Source of the DNA: Terrabacter tumescens
GTDB lineage: Bacteria; Actinomycetota; Actinomycetes; Actinomycetales; Dermatophilaceae
Direction of reading: 5' to 3'
NCBI RefSeq assembly: GCF_014646815.1
Contig: NZ_BMNZ01000006.1
Location: 358,989-422,988, forward strand
DNA length: 64,000 bases
Below the pieces are notes generated by a model that was given only the letters and a program-made list of their open reading frames with translations, was not told the DNA's origin and searched no databases. Below are positions 8,311 through 15,867 of the stretch, one piece after another. A program made the translations under genes and the position numbers. How positions within the stretch are numbered: the stretch's first letter is position 1; the number at the start of each line of letters is the position of its first letter.

Positions 8311-9111
8311 ATGGACAAAGTCGTCTCCACCCCACAGGAGGCCATCGCCGGGATCAGCGACGGAATGTCGCTCTCGGTCGGCGGTTTCGGCCTCTGCGGC
8401 ATCCCTTCCGTGCTCATCGCAGCGATCCACGACGCTGGGCTCACCGACCTCGAGGCCGTCTCGAACAACTGCGGCGTCGACGATTGGGGTCTCGGGATCC
8501 TGTTGCGCGACAAGCGGATCCGCAGGATGGTCAGCTCGTACGTCGGTGAGAACAAGGAGTTCGAGCGGCAGTACCTCTCGGGCGAGCTCGAGGTCGAGCT
8601 GACGCCGCAGGGCACGCTCGCCGAGCGGCTGCGGGCCGGTGGGTCGGGCATCGGCGCCTTCTTCACGATGACCGGTGTCGGCACGCAGATCGCCGAGGGC
8701 GGACTCCCCTGGCGCTACGACGACGCCGGCAACATCGCCGTCGCCTCGCCGCCCAAGCAGACCCAGGACTTCGAGTGGATGGGCGAGACCAGGACCTTCG
8801 TCCTCGAGCAGGCCATCACGACCGACTTCGGCCTCGTCCGCGCGGCGAAGGGTGACCGCCACGGCAACCTCGTCTTCAACCAGTCCGCCCGCAACTTCAA
8901 CCCGCTCTGCGCCATGGCCGGCCGCATCACGGTCGCCGAGGTCGAGGAGCTCGTCGAGCCCGGGCAGCTCGACCCCGACGAGATCCACCTGCCCGGCATC
9001 TTCGTGCAGCGCGTGCTCCCGCTGACGGCCGAGCAGGCCGCCGACAAGCGCATCGAGCGCCGCACGGTCCGCCCGCGCACCGCCTCCACCACGACCGAGC
9101 AGGAGTCCTGA
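8311..9111 (+). CDS. scoA: 3-oxoacid CoA-transferase, subunit A
   Basis: 266 residues. The N-terminal [20 protein letters not shown] loop is the CoA-binding signature of family I CoA-transferase alpha subunits, followed by [16 protein letters not shown] and the substrate-side [25 protein letters not shown]. Together with the next gene it moves CoA from succinyl-CoA to acetoacetate or 3-oxoadipate. Without pathway genes nearby (no pca or ketone-body genes), the substrate cannot be fixed. The start is supported by a leaderless -10 box. The stop is followed after one nucleotide by the subunit B ATG, so the two are co-translated. Confidence 0.88.
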   Translation: MDKVVSTPQEAIAGISDGMSLSVGGFGLCGIPSVLIAAIHDAGLTDLEAVSNNCGVDDWGLGILLRDKRIRRMVSSYVGENKEFERQYLSGELEVELTPQGTLAERLRAGGSGIGAFFTMTGVGTQIAEGGLPWRYDDAGNIAVASPPKQTQDFEWMGETRTFVLEQAITTDFGLVRAAKGDRHGNLVFNQSARNFNPLCAMAGRITVAEVEELVEPGQLDPDEIHLPGIFVQRVLPLTAEQAADKRIERRTVRPRTASTTTEQES

Positions 9112-9112
9112 C

Positions 9113-9748
9113 ATGGCACTGACCCGCGAGCAGATGGCCGCGCGTGCCGCCGCCGAGCTCTCCGACGGCGCCTACGTCAACCTCGGCATCGGTCTGCCCA
9201 CCCTCGTGCCGAACTACGTGCCCGACGACGTCGAGATCGTGCTCCAGTCCGAGAACGGCATCCTCGGCGTCGGCGCCTATCCGCTCGACGGCGACGAGGA
9301 CCCCGACCTCATCAACGCCGGCAAGGAGACCGTGACCCTGCGCAAGGGCGCGGCGTTCTTCGACTCGGCCACGAGCTTCGGGATGATCCGCGGCGGCAAG
9401 GTCGACGCCGCCATCCTCGGGGCCATGCAGGTCAGCGAGGGCGGCGACATCGCCAACTGGATGATCCCCGGCAAGATGGTCAAGGGCATGGGCGGCGCGA
9501 TGGACCTCGTCCACGGCGCCAAGAAGGTCATCGTCCTCATGGAGCACAACGCTCGGGACGGCTCCTACAAGATCGTCAAGGAGTGCTCGCTGCCCTACAC
9601 CGGCCGCGGTGTCGTCCAGCGCATCATCACCGACCTGTGCGTCCTCGACGTCACTCCCGAGGGCCTCGTGCTGCGCGAGCTCGCGCCGGGCGTGACCGAG
9701 GCCGAGGTGCGCGAGCGGACCGAGCCCGAGCTCATCAGCGGCCTCTAG
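9113..9748 (+). CDS. scoB: 3-oxoacid CoA-transferase, subunit B
   Basis: 211 residues. The nucleophilic glutamate that forms the glutamyl-CoA thioester lies in LQSENGILG (Glu47), preceded by [12 protein letters not shown]. The rest follows the family: [28 protein letters not shown] and [17 protein letters not shown]. It pairs with the alpha subunit one nucleotide upstream to make the heteromeric enzyme. It could be called scoB, atoA or pcaJ depending on substrate, which the context does not reveal. The gene is followed by a 234-bp non-coding stretch containing hairpins and converges on the cytidylyltransferase gene. Confidence 0.88.
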   Translation: MALTREQMAARAAAELSDGAYVNLGIGLPTLVPNYVPDDVEIVLQSENGILGVGAYPLDGDEDPDLINAGKETVTLRKGAAFFDSATSFGMIRGGKVDAAILGAMQVSEGGDIANWMIPGKMVKGMGGAMDLVHGAKKVIVLMEHNARDGSYKIVKECSLPYTGRGVVQRIITDLCVLDVTPEGLVLRELAPGVTEAEVRERTEPELISGL

Positions 9749-9912
9749 CCGGGGACGAGCCGACGGCTGACCCCGCGCGGCGCGGACCGGCCTCAGGCGG
9801 TCGTCGCTCGTCGAGCCCGCCGGTCAGACCGGACCGGGACCTCACGGGTGCGAGCCAGATCAGGTGAGGTCCTGGTTCGACTGCAGGCTGACGGTGACCG
9901 GGAACCGCTCGT

Positions 9913-9938
9913 GGCACGGCCGCCGGACCGGCAGTGCC
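9913..9938. terminator. Candidate bidirectional terminator hairpin
   Basis: Between convergent genes: outer stem GGCAC (9913-9917) with GTGCC (9934-9938), inner stem GCCGG (9922-9926) with CCGGC (9928-9932). No U-tract follows. A separate 14-bp perfect palindrome, GACCTCGCGAGGTC, lies at 9948-9961. Confidence 0.45.
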
Positions 9939-9982
9939 GCACTGCCCGACCTCGCGAGGTCCCGAGGTGTCCATGAGGCTCG

Positions 9983-10384
9983 TCAGGCAAGACCCGCGAT
10001 GTGCTCGATCAGTCCTGTCGTCGAGACGGACGGGGTCCGGGGCAGGTAGATGACCTCGCAGACGTCGCTCACCCAGTCGAACTTCCCGGCCCAGTCATCG
10101 CCCATGACCAGCACGTCGGCGCCCCGCTCGAGGATGTAGTCCCGCTTGAGCTCCAGGGACTCCTCCAGGAAGACCTCGTCCACGACCTTGAGCGCAGAGA
10201 TGATCTCGAGCCGTTCAGCCTCGTTGAAGATCGGGGCGCGCCCCTTTTTGGCGACGTTGAGCGCGTCGGCGGACACTCCGACGACAAGCCGATCACCCAG
10301 CTCTGCCGCCCGCTGGAGCACTCTGACGTGCCCGACGTGAAAGACGTCGAAGGTTCCGAACGTGATGACGGTTCGATTGCTCAC
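9983..10384 (-). CDS. TagD-like glycerol-3-phosphate cytidylyltransferase family protein
   Basis: 133 residues, the usual length of bacterial TagD. It carries the nucleotidyltransferase loop GTFDVFHVGHVRVL (HxGH motif) and the C-terminal YLPRTPSVSTTGLI block (RTxGVSTT-like). Such enzymes activate glycerol-3-phosphate, ribitol- or other alcohol phosphates with CTP. It is the last member of the teichoic-like minus-strand cluster that also has two CDP-alcohol phosphotransferases, and the TagF-like fusions nearby would need CDP-glycerol, so glycerol-3-phosphate is the best guess. It starts with GTG behind GAGGAG and may have its own promoter (TACCCT, 10442-10437). Confidence 0.85.
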   Translation of the reverse strand: MSNRTVITFGTFDVFHVGHVRVLQRAAELGDRLVVGVSADALNVAKKGRAPIFNEAERLEIISALKVVDEVFLEESLELKRDYILERGADVLVMGDDWAGKFDWVSDVCEVIYLPRTPSVSTTGLIEHIAGLA

Positions 10385-10456
10385 TCTTCTCCTCAGCCGA
10401 TGCGAACTCGTCTGGTGAGAACGCGCGTCGACTGCGAGGGTACCCGCGCCGGGAGA

Positions 10457-11470
10457 TCAGGGACGACCCAGACGACGTGGGCGTACGTCTACCTCGACGG
10501 CGCGGACAGCATCTGCCAGAGACGTCGTTGCCAGACCATGGCCATCGCTCACGGGCCCTCCCTCCGTGACGGCCACGGCCAGCGCACCGGCCTCGAGAGG
10601 GGCCAGCACGACGCCCGCGGGACGCGGCGCGGCGTCACTGGCCACGACCGTGGCGCCCGAAGCCTGCGCCTCGCGCACGATGACCGAGTCACCGTCCCAG
10701 CTCGTCGGGCGCAGGAAGGTTCCGGTTCGGGCGAGCACTGCCGAGACCTCGTCCGGTGGCGCGTCGAAGGCCACGCTGAGCCACGGCTCCACCTCTGCCG
10801 TGCGTCGAAGTCGCTCGACCTCAGGCGTGTCGTTGCCGTAGGCGAGGATGGTGAGGGTCGCGTCCGGCCAGCGCTCGCGAACGAGGCGGACCGTCTCGAT
10901 GCCGAGCTCGGCGTTGTAGTGGGCGAGCCCTCCGTTGGTGGCCAGCGCCAACGAGTGCGGCTCTCGCGGGACGTCGGTCTGGACCGGAGCGGCCGAGGAG
11001 TCGAACGGTGTCACCACCGTGATGCGCGAGCGAAGTGCGTCAGGAAGGTTCGCCCCGATGTCGTCGTTGACGGCCCAGATCTCGTCGTAGGCGTGAAGCG
11101 CCAGCACCAGGGTCCTCAGCCGCAGGGCCCCCATTCGCGCGACCTGGTCCGCCGTCGACCCCGAGTGGAGCACGAGAACGGTACGGCCCCGTAGCAACCC
11201 GAAGACGGGCGCGAGCAGCACGGCCCGCCACAGGCGGGTGAGGTGCAGGAGATGGAGCGAGCGACGCTGCACGAGGGCAGGCAGCATCGACAGCGCCCGC
11301 CGGGCCGAGCCGGTGTCGACGTAGTCGACCGGGATGGCTTCTGCACGAAGGGCGGACGTCAGCTGTGCGTGACTCGTACGCACGCCGCCGACCTCACCGT
11401 GCTCCTGGGCCCACTGCAGCACCGGGAGCGGGGAACCGGACTCGCCGCCAGCAGGCCGCTTCCCCCTCAC
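10457..11470 (-). CDS. GT4-like glycosyltransferase
   Basis: 337 residues. It is a GT-B type protein: an N-terminal LPVLQWAQEHGEVGGVRTS substrate loop, a Rossmann half containing VLVLHSGSTADQ and YDEIWAVNDDIG, and a C-terminal half with ATLTILAYGNDTPEVERL and IVREAQASGATVVASDAAP, which holds the E-x7-E-like donor site with the first Glu in REAQ. The family fit is looser than for other GT4 members here. GTG 11470 overlaps the upstream CDP-alcohol phosphotransferase stop (GTGA), so translation is coupled. It probably adds a sugar during assembly of the teichoic-like polymer. Confidence 0.72.
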   Translation of the reverse strand: MRGKRPAGGESGSPLPVLQWAQEHGEVGGVRTSHAQLTSALRAEAIPVDYVDTGSARRALSMLPALVQRRSLHLLHLTRLWRAVLLAPVFGLLRGRTVLVLHSGSTADQVARMGALRLRTLVLALHAYDEIWAVNDDIGANLPDALRSRITVVTPFDSSAAPVQTDVPREPHSLALATNGGLAHYNAELGIETVRLVRERWPDATLTILAYGNDTPEVERLRRTAEVEPWLSVAFDAPPDEVSAVLARTGTFLRPTSWDGDSVIVREAQASGATVVASDAAPRPAGVVLAPLEAGALAVAVTEGGPVSDGHGLATTSLADAVRAVEVDVRPRRLGRP

Positions 11471-12273
11471 TCCAGCCTCCGGCTGGACAGCACACCGAGC
11501 AGGTGTCCCCCAGCAGTGACGACGATGAGTGGCACCATCGCCACCACGAGCACCTGCGTGCCGAGGAGGTCACCGCCAACGGTGTCGACCACCGCCGCGA
11601 CGAGAGCGAGGAGGGAGGCCTCGACAGCGACGAACGCACGGAAGATCGGCAGGTAGTCGAAGGCGCGACGCAGGCGTGCCATGCCGGACGCCTTGGGCCG
11701 CGCAGAGCTCACCACGTCCTCGAGCGGAGGACGTCCCGTCTTCGCGCGGGCCACGTGCACCAGGTCGGTGAACGCCTTGTTGAGCAGGACTCCGACGGCC
11801 ACCAGCATGCCCAGGACGGTCAGACCGCCTACATCGGCGGGTGAGTCGAGGCTCCACCCGTCGGCACGCAGGCCGAGCGCCATGGGTATCGATGCCTCGG
11901 TGAGGTAGTGACCGATGCGGTCGAGGTAGATGCCGGCTGGTGAGAAACGCTGGCGCCAGCGGGCCAGCTCGCCGTCGGAGCAGTCGAGAAGGATCTGGAC
12001 CTGCATGGCCAGCACCGCCACCACCGGACCCCAGAGGCCGAGGAAGGGGATCATCCACGCCCCGCACACGCCGACCACGATCATGAGCCAGGTGACACCG
12101 TTGGGCGTGATCCTCGTGGGCAGCAGCACGCGCGTCGCGTGGATCGAGAGGTGTCGGAGGTAGAGGGCACCAGCCCAGTGCTCGGCGTTGTACCGGGCTA
12201 TGTGCTCAGGTGGTTGCGCGACGGCCTTCAGCTCGGCAATGGTCGGGTGGTCGTCCGTCGGGTCGTGGTTCAC
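11467..12273 (-). CDS. CDP-alcohol phosphotransferase family membrane protein with altered motif (D4 to H)
   Basis: 268 residues with about six hydrophobic segments. The family motif D-x2-DG-x2-AR-x8-G-x3-D-x3-D is present as DCSDGELAR ... GIYLDRIGH, so the fourth, normally catalytic, Asp is replaced by His (DNA read directly at 11881-11940). These enzymes displace CMP from a CDP-alcohol with a hydroxyl acceptor inside the membrane. Position in the cluster suggests linkage-unit or polymer primer synthesis rather than phospholipid synthesis. GTG 12273 overlaps the upstream gene (GTGA). Activity cannot be taken for granted because of the substitution, although His could act as base. Confidence 0.8.
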   Translation of the reverse strand: MNHDPTDDHPTIAELKAVAQPPEHIARYNAEHWAGALYLRHLSIHATRVLLPTRITPNGVTWLMIVVGVCGAWMIPFLGLWGPVVAVLAMQVQILLDCSDGELARWRQRFSPAGIYLDRIGHYLTEASIPMALGLRADGWSLDSPADVGGLTVLGMLVAVGVLLNKAFTDLVHVARAKTGRPPLEDVVSSARPKASGMARLRRAFDYLPIFRAFVAVEASLLALVAAVVDTVGGDLLGTQVLVVAMVPLIVVTAGGHLLGVLSSRRLE

Positions 12274-14189
12274 GGGGAGCCATCCTCTCGGCCGTCGGAC
12301 CGGGCCCCGGCACCGGGGCCGGCCTGCGTCTGGTCGACGGCGCTCCCTCCGCGCCAGGCGCGAAGGGAGTCGGTCGCATGAACGGCGAGCACCAGGACGG
12401 CACCCACGAGGAGCGGGAGGGCGGGGGCATCGCTGAAACCGCCGACCAGGGCCAGGACGACGATGCGCCCCTCGACGCCCAGCGTCGCCCGGACCACCGG
12501 CCTCGGTGTGCCGTGTCCGGTCTCACGCAGACGGTAGACGTTGTCGTAGACGTGCCAGCAGACAGCGGCCAGCCACGCATAGGCAGCAGCGCCAGCAGCG
12601 GGATCGCTCCCGGCGGCGAGCAGCAGGGATGCCGCCTCGAGCCCGATGAGGATCCCGGGGACCTGCCAGCTGAGACGACGGCGGCCGGACGGTCGGGGCA
12701 GGACACTGAGGTCGACAAGATGCTCGAGCGTCGCATCCGGCCGCCCGGCGTGGAAGCCGTCCCTGCCTGACAGCGCTCTGGCCAGTCGACCCGCCTGGGT
12801 CCAGGCCAGGGCGAGCGCCGAGGCGAGGGCCAGAGCCCAGAGGAGCAGCTCGGGGCTGAAGGCGACCAGGGCGAGCGACATGACGAGGTACCGCTCCGCG
12901 ATCGGGAAGTGCAGAACCTGCTTGACGTCGCGGACGAGCCGGGTGCGCCGGGAGGACGGCCCGGGCACCACGGTGCTCGCCGCCGGCGGACCGCCGTCCA
13001 GGGGCTCGTCGAGTGGCACCTGCCGGGGCGCATCCATGGCCGAGGCTCGCCGCCGGGTCGTGTAGGCGAAGTCCTCGGCATGACGGATCGCGAGCAGTGC
13101 GAGCACGATGATCGCGAGCCACCAGACGTCGTTGCCCCGCCGCAGCGAGACCCACGCGACGGCAGCGAGCATGGTGAACTCCTTGACGCGGTCACTCACG
13201 GCGTCGAGCCATCCGCCCACCGCGCTCTTGCGTCGGGTGAAGCGGGCGATCTCGCCGTCGACGCAGTCGACGACGAGAGACATCTGGAGCACCAGGGCGG
13301 CGGCCACCCAGGTCCAGCGAGTGTCCACGGTGACCAGTGCGCACGCCGCCAGCCCGAGGAGCAGGCTGACGCCCGTCACGACGTTGGGGCTCCAGCCATG
13401 CATGAGGCCGTATGCCGTGAGGCGCCGGGAGAGCGGGCGTATCGCGTGCGTGGAGAAGACCCCGTCATTTCCGCGGGAGGCAGCCCGAAGTCGTTGCTGC
13501 CACGCTGAACCCGGCGCTCCAGGACGCTGGGCGGTCCCCCGCGCGACGGTGAGGTGGGTCAGCGGGACGGCGACCACCGGGACGACGGCGTCGCGGACCA
13601 CGGCAAGGAGCGCGAGGTCGATCGTCTGCATGCCCGACAGGCGTGCGGACTCGCTGGCCGCGGCCGCCCGAAGAGCCCGTGCCACCCGTGGACGGTCGGC
13701 CGCAGCAACGCGAAGCAGCCCGGCCGCATACGTGGTCGGTCCGCTCACCACGTGGTGCGCGGAGCCGGTCGACACCAGCCGGCGAGACATGTCGTCGACC
13801 CGCACGGGCGTGAAGCCGCCGGCCGGCCCCGAAGACGTGGCATGCCGAGCTCGGCTGAAGGGACCGTCGACGACGGCCGCCGACGTGGCGTCGTGCGGCG
13901 AGTCGAGGATGTCGAGGAGTCCGACGGGACTGATCCGCAGGTCGTGGCTGACCAGCACCAGAGGGCGGTCCGTCGACCCCGCTGCCACGTCGGCGGCCGC
14001 GACCAGCTGCGCCGACACGGTCGCCTGCGACGGCGCGCCATGCACCACCACCAGCGCGAACGGTTCGAGCGACTCGAGAAGGTCCTTCCCGGCGACGCCG
14101 CCCAACACGACCACGTCACCGCCCGATGACCACCCCTGCACGGCCCGAGCACTGGAGTCACCGACGAGCGGGCGCTCGTCCAGCCTCAC
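12270..14189 (-). CDS. Three-part protein: degenerate nucleotidyltransferase-like domain, CDP-alcohol phosphotransferase, extra membrane domain
   Basis: 639 residues. Residues 1 to about 240 look like a worn nucleotidyltransferase fold (RPLVLVSHDLRISPVGLLDIL is reminiscent of the strand carrying the metal Asp), but the GGxGxR nucleotide loop is missing. Residues about 255-470 are a CDP-alcohol phosphotransferase with an intact motif, DCVDGEIAR ... GGWLDAVSD. Residues about 490-610 form another polytopic domain (WHVYDNVYRLRETGHG), probably DUF5941-like. The order resembles archaeal/bacterial IPCT-DIPPS, in which a cytidylyltransferase is fused to its phosphotransferase. It sits in the teichoic-like chain with GTGA overlaps on both sides. 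The CDP-alcohol substrate is unknown. Confidence 0.75.
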   Translation of the reverse strand: MRLDERPLVGDSSARAVQGWSSGGDVVVLGGVAGKDLLESLEPFALVVVHGAPSQATVSAQLVAAADVAAGSTDRPLVLVSHDLRISPVGLLDILDSPHDATSAAVVDGPFSRARHATSSGPAGGFTPVRVDDMSRRLVSTGSAHHVVSGPTTYAAGLLRVAAADRPRVARALRAAAASESARLSGMQTIDLALLAVVRDAVVPVVAVPLTHLTVARGTAQRPGAPGSAWQQRLRAASRGNDGVFSTHAIRPLSRRLTAYGLMHGWSPNVVTGVSLLLGLAACALVTVDTRWTWVAAALVLQMSLVVDCVDGEIARFTRRKSAVGGWLDAVSDRVKEFTMLAAVAWVSLRRGNDVWWLAIIVLALLAIRHAEDFAYTTRRRASAMDAPRQVPLDEPLDGGPPAASTVVPGPSSRRTRLVRDVKQVLHFPIAERYLVMSLALVAFSPELLLWALALASALALAWTQAGRLARALSGRDGFHAGRPDATLEHLVDLSVLPRPSGRRRLSWQVPGILIGLEAASLLLAAGSDPAAGAAAYAWLAAVCWHVYDNVYRLRETGHGTPRPVVRATLGVEGRIVVLALVGGFSDAPALPLLVGAVLVLAVHATDSLRAWRGGSAVDQTQAGPGAGARSDGREDGSP

Positions 14190-14932
14190 GAAGCCGCGTC
14201 CGCGTCGGCGTTGTACTGACTGATCACCTCGTCGATGGGGCCGTCCGCGATCAGGCTTCCCGAGCTCAGGTAGAGACCACGTTCGGCGAACCGCCTCAGG
14301 TCACCCTCGCTGTGCGAGACGAGGAACAGGGTCCGACCGCCCGACAGCATGTTCTCCATCCGCACGTAGCACCGCTCTCGGAAAGCGCGGTCACCGACGG
14401 CCAACACCTCGTCGACGAGGACGATGGGCTCATCGAGCGTCGTGATGAGCGCGAAGGCCAGCCGGACCTGCATCCCCGAGGAGAAGTGACGGAAAGGCAT
14501 GTCCATCGCTGCAGCGACCTGGGGCCCGGCGAAGTCGACGATCTCGTCGTAGCGTTCGTCGATGTCCCGCTTGCGCAGCCCGTGCAGTCCAGCGGCGAGA
14601 TAGACGTTGTCACGGGCAGTCAGCTCGCCGAGGAACCCGCCGGTGAGCTCGATCAGGGGTGCGACGCCTCCCCGCACGGTCACGCGACCCTCGTCCGGGA
14701 TGAGCACGCCGGCGATCATCTTGAGCAGCGTGCTCTTGCCACCGCCGTTGGCTCCGACGATGCCGACGGCCTCGCCGGGCCGCACGTCGAACGAGACGTC
14801 CTTGAGCGCCCAGAACGTGTCGATCGGCGCTCCCGTGTGGCCCTTGAACACCATCTCGCGGAGCGACCGCTTGCGCCGACGGCTGCGATAGAACTCGACT
14901 CCGAGCCCTCGGGCCTCGATCACGGGCTTCAT
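14186..14932 (-). CDS. Polysaccharide/teichoic-acid ABC exporter, ATP-binding subunit (TagH/Wzt-like)
   Basis: 248 residues. Walker A is GIVGANGGGKSTLLK, the signature is RHFSSGMQVRLAFAL, Walker B is EPIVLVDEVLAVGD, and the H-loop is LFLVSHSEGD. The N-terminal FYRSRRRKRSLREM and the VAPLIELTGGFLGELTARDNV segment are typical of exporters of lipid-linked polysaccharide or teichoic acid. There is no C-terminal carbohydrate-binding extension, so it is a short TagH type. ATG 14932 overlaps the permease stop by one nucleotide (TGATG). It powers movement of the polymer made by the surrounding genes across the membrane. Confidence 0.93.
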   Translation of the reverse strand: MKPVIEARGLGVEFYRSRRRKRSLREMVFKGHTGAPIDTFWALKDVSFDVRPGEAVGIVGANGGGKSTLLKMIAGVLIPDEGRVTVRGGVAPLIELTGGFLGELTARDNVYLAAGLHGLRKRDIDERYDEIVDFAGPQVAAAMDMPFRHFSSGMQVRLAFALITTLDEPIVLVDEVLAVGDRAFRERCYVRMENMLSGGRTLFLVSHSEGDLRRFAERGLYLSSGSLIADGPIDEVISQYNADADAAS

Positions 14933-15738
14933 CAGATCTCCTTGAGAACTGCAGGCTCGAGGCGCGAGAAGACGTAGGAGCCGACGAGCAGCAGGACGCC
15001 GGACACGATCGCCGACAGGACGATGGCCCGATGGTTCAGCTCGGCGGGGAAGAAGCCGGCGCGGTAGGCCTCCAGCACGCCGCTCATCGGGTTGAAGGCG
15101 AGGATCGTCCGCAGGCTCTCGGGCGCAGCGTGGACGCCGTAGATGATGGGCGTCGCGTAGAACCCCATCCGCAGCGCGATGCGCACGATGCGCGACGTGT
15201 CCGTAAAAAGCACGGTGATCGGCGCAAGAAGCAGTCCCAGCCCGACCTGCAGGAGGAACTGCAGGACGAGCCCTACCGGGAACCAGACGAGCTTCGAGTT
15301 GACGTGCCCTTGCCCGACAGCCACGAAGTAGATGGCAAAACCGGCAAGCACCGGGAGAGAGAGGACGAACTCGATCCCCTTGGCGAGGACGACCCGCACC
15401 ACCCACAGCTCCCGGGGCATGTTGGTCGAGCGGACCAGCCGGGCCTCGGCGATCAAGGCCCTGGCCGTCTCGGTCACACTCAGCTGGAACCACTGCCAGG
15501 CGAGGACCCCGATGACGATGAAGAGCACGTAAGGCTGGTAGCCCACACTTCGAGCTTTGAAGATGACCGTGAACACGACGAAGTAGATGGCCGCCATCGC
15601 CAAGGGGTCGATGATCGTCCAGAGGTATCCGATGGGGCTGCTCGCGTAGCGCACATGCAGGTCCCGACGAACGAGGGTCCACAGCAGCTGCCGCCGGCGG
15701 TAGAGCCCGCGCGTCTGCCGGGCAATGTTGACTGTCAC
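14932..15738 (-). CDS. Polysaccharide/teichoic-acid ABC exporter, permease (ABC-2, TagG/Wzm-like)
   Basis: 268 residues from GTG 15738. The N-terminus (LLWTLVRRDLHVRYASSPIGYLW) is the classic cytoplasmic start of Wzm/TagG permeases, followed by six hydrophobic segments and a final SYVFSRLEPAVLKEI tail. I prefer GTG 15738 (VTVNIARQTRGLYRRR, with AGGCAGG upstream) over a Met 26 codons earlier because the extension is proline-rich, unlike the family, and would enter the divergent promoter region. It heads the minus-strand operon and forms the exporter with the following ATPase gene. Confidence 0.88.
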   Translation of the reverse strand: MTVNIARQTRGLYRRRQLLWTLVRRDLHVRYASSPIGYLWTIIDPLAMAAIYFVVFTVIFKARSVGYQPYVLFIVIGVLAWQWFQLSVTETARALIAEARLVRSTNMPRELWVVRVVLAKGIEFVLSLPVLAGFAIYFVAVGQGHVNSKLVWFPVGLVLQFLLQVGLGLLLAPITVLFTDTSRIVRIALRMGFYATPIIYGVHAAPESLRTILAFNPMSGVLEAYRAGFFPAELNHRAIVLSAIVSGVLLLVGSYVFSRLEPAVLKEI

Positions 15739-15867
15739 GTGCCTGCCTGACTCATCGTGTGCCGGGTGTCCGGACGGTGGAACGGGATGGAGCGAGGCCC
15801 ACGGTATCGTGACCAACCGGCAGGTCCGGAACTCGTCACCACAACTACCCCAGGGGACCCCTCCAGC

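Noticed and set aside
8007-8684. An N-terminal extension of the peptidoglycan-binding protein to a Met at 8684
   Set aside because: It would put over 200 residues before a clear signal peptide and ribosome-binding site and run antisense through scoA.
9948-9961. The 14-bp palindrome GACCTCGCGAGGTC as an operator
   Set aside because: It lies between convergent genes downstream of both stops, so it has no promoter to regulate; it is more likely part of the terminator region.
14933-15682. A 250-residue N-terminal extension of the ABC ATPase
   Set aside because: The extension is a shifted frame of the permease gene; the ATPase N-terminus MKPVIEARGLGVEFY is complete at 14932.
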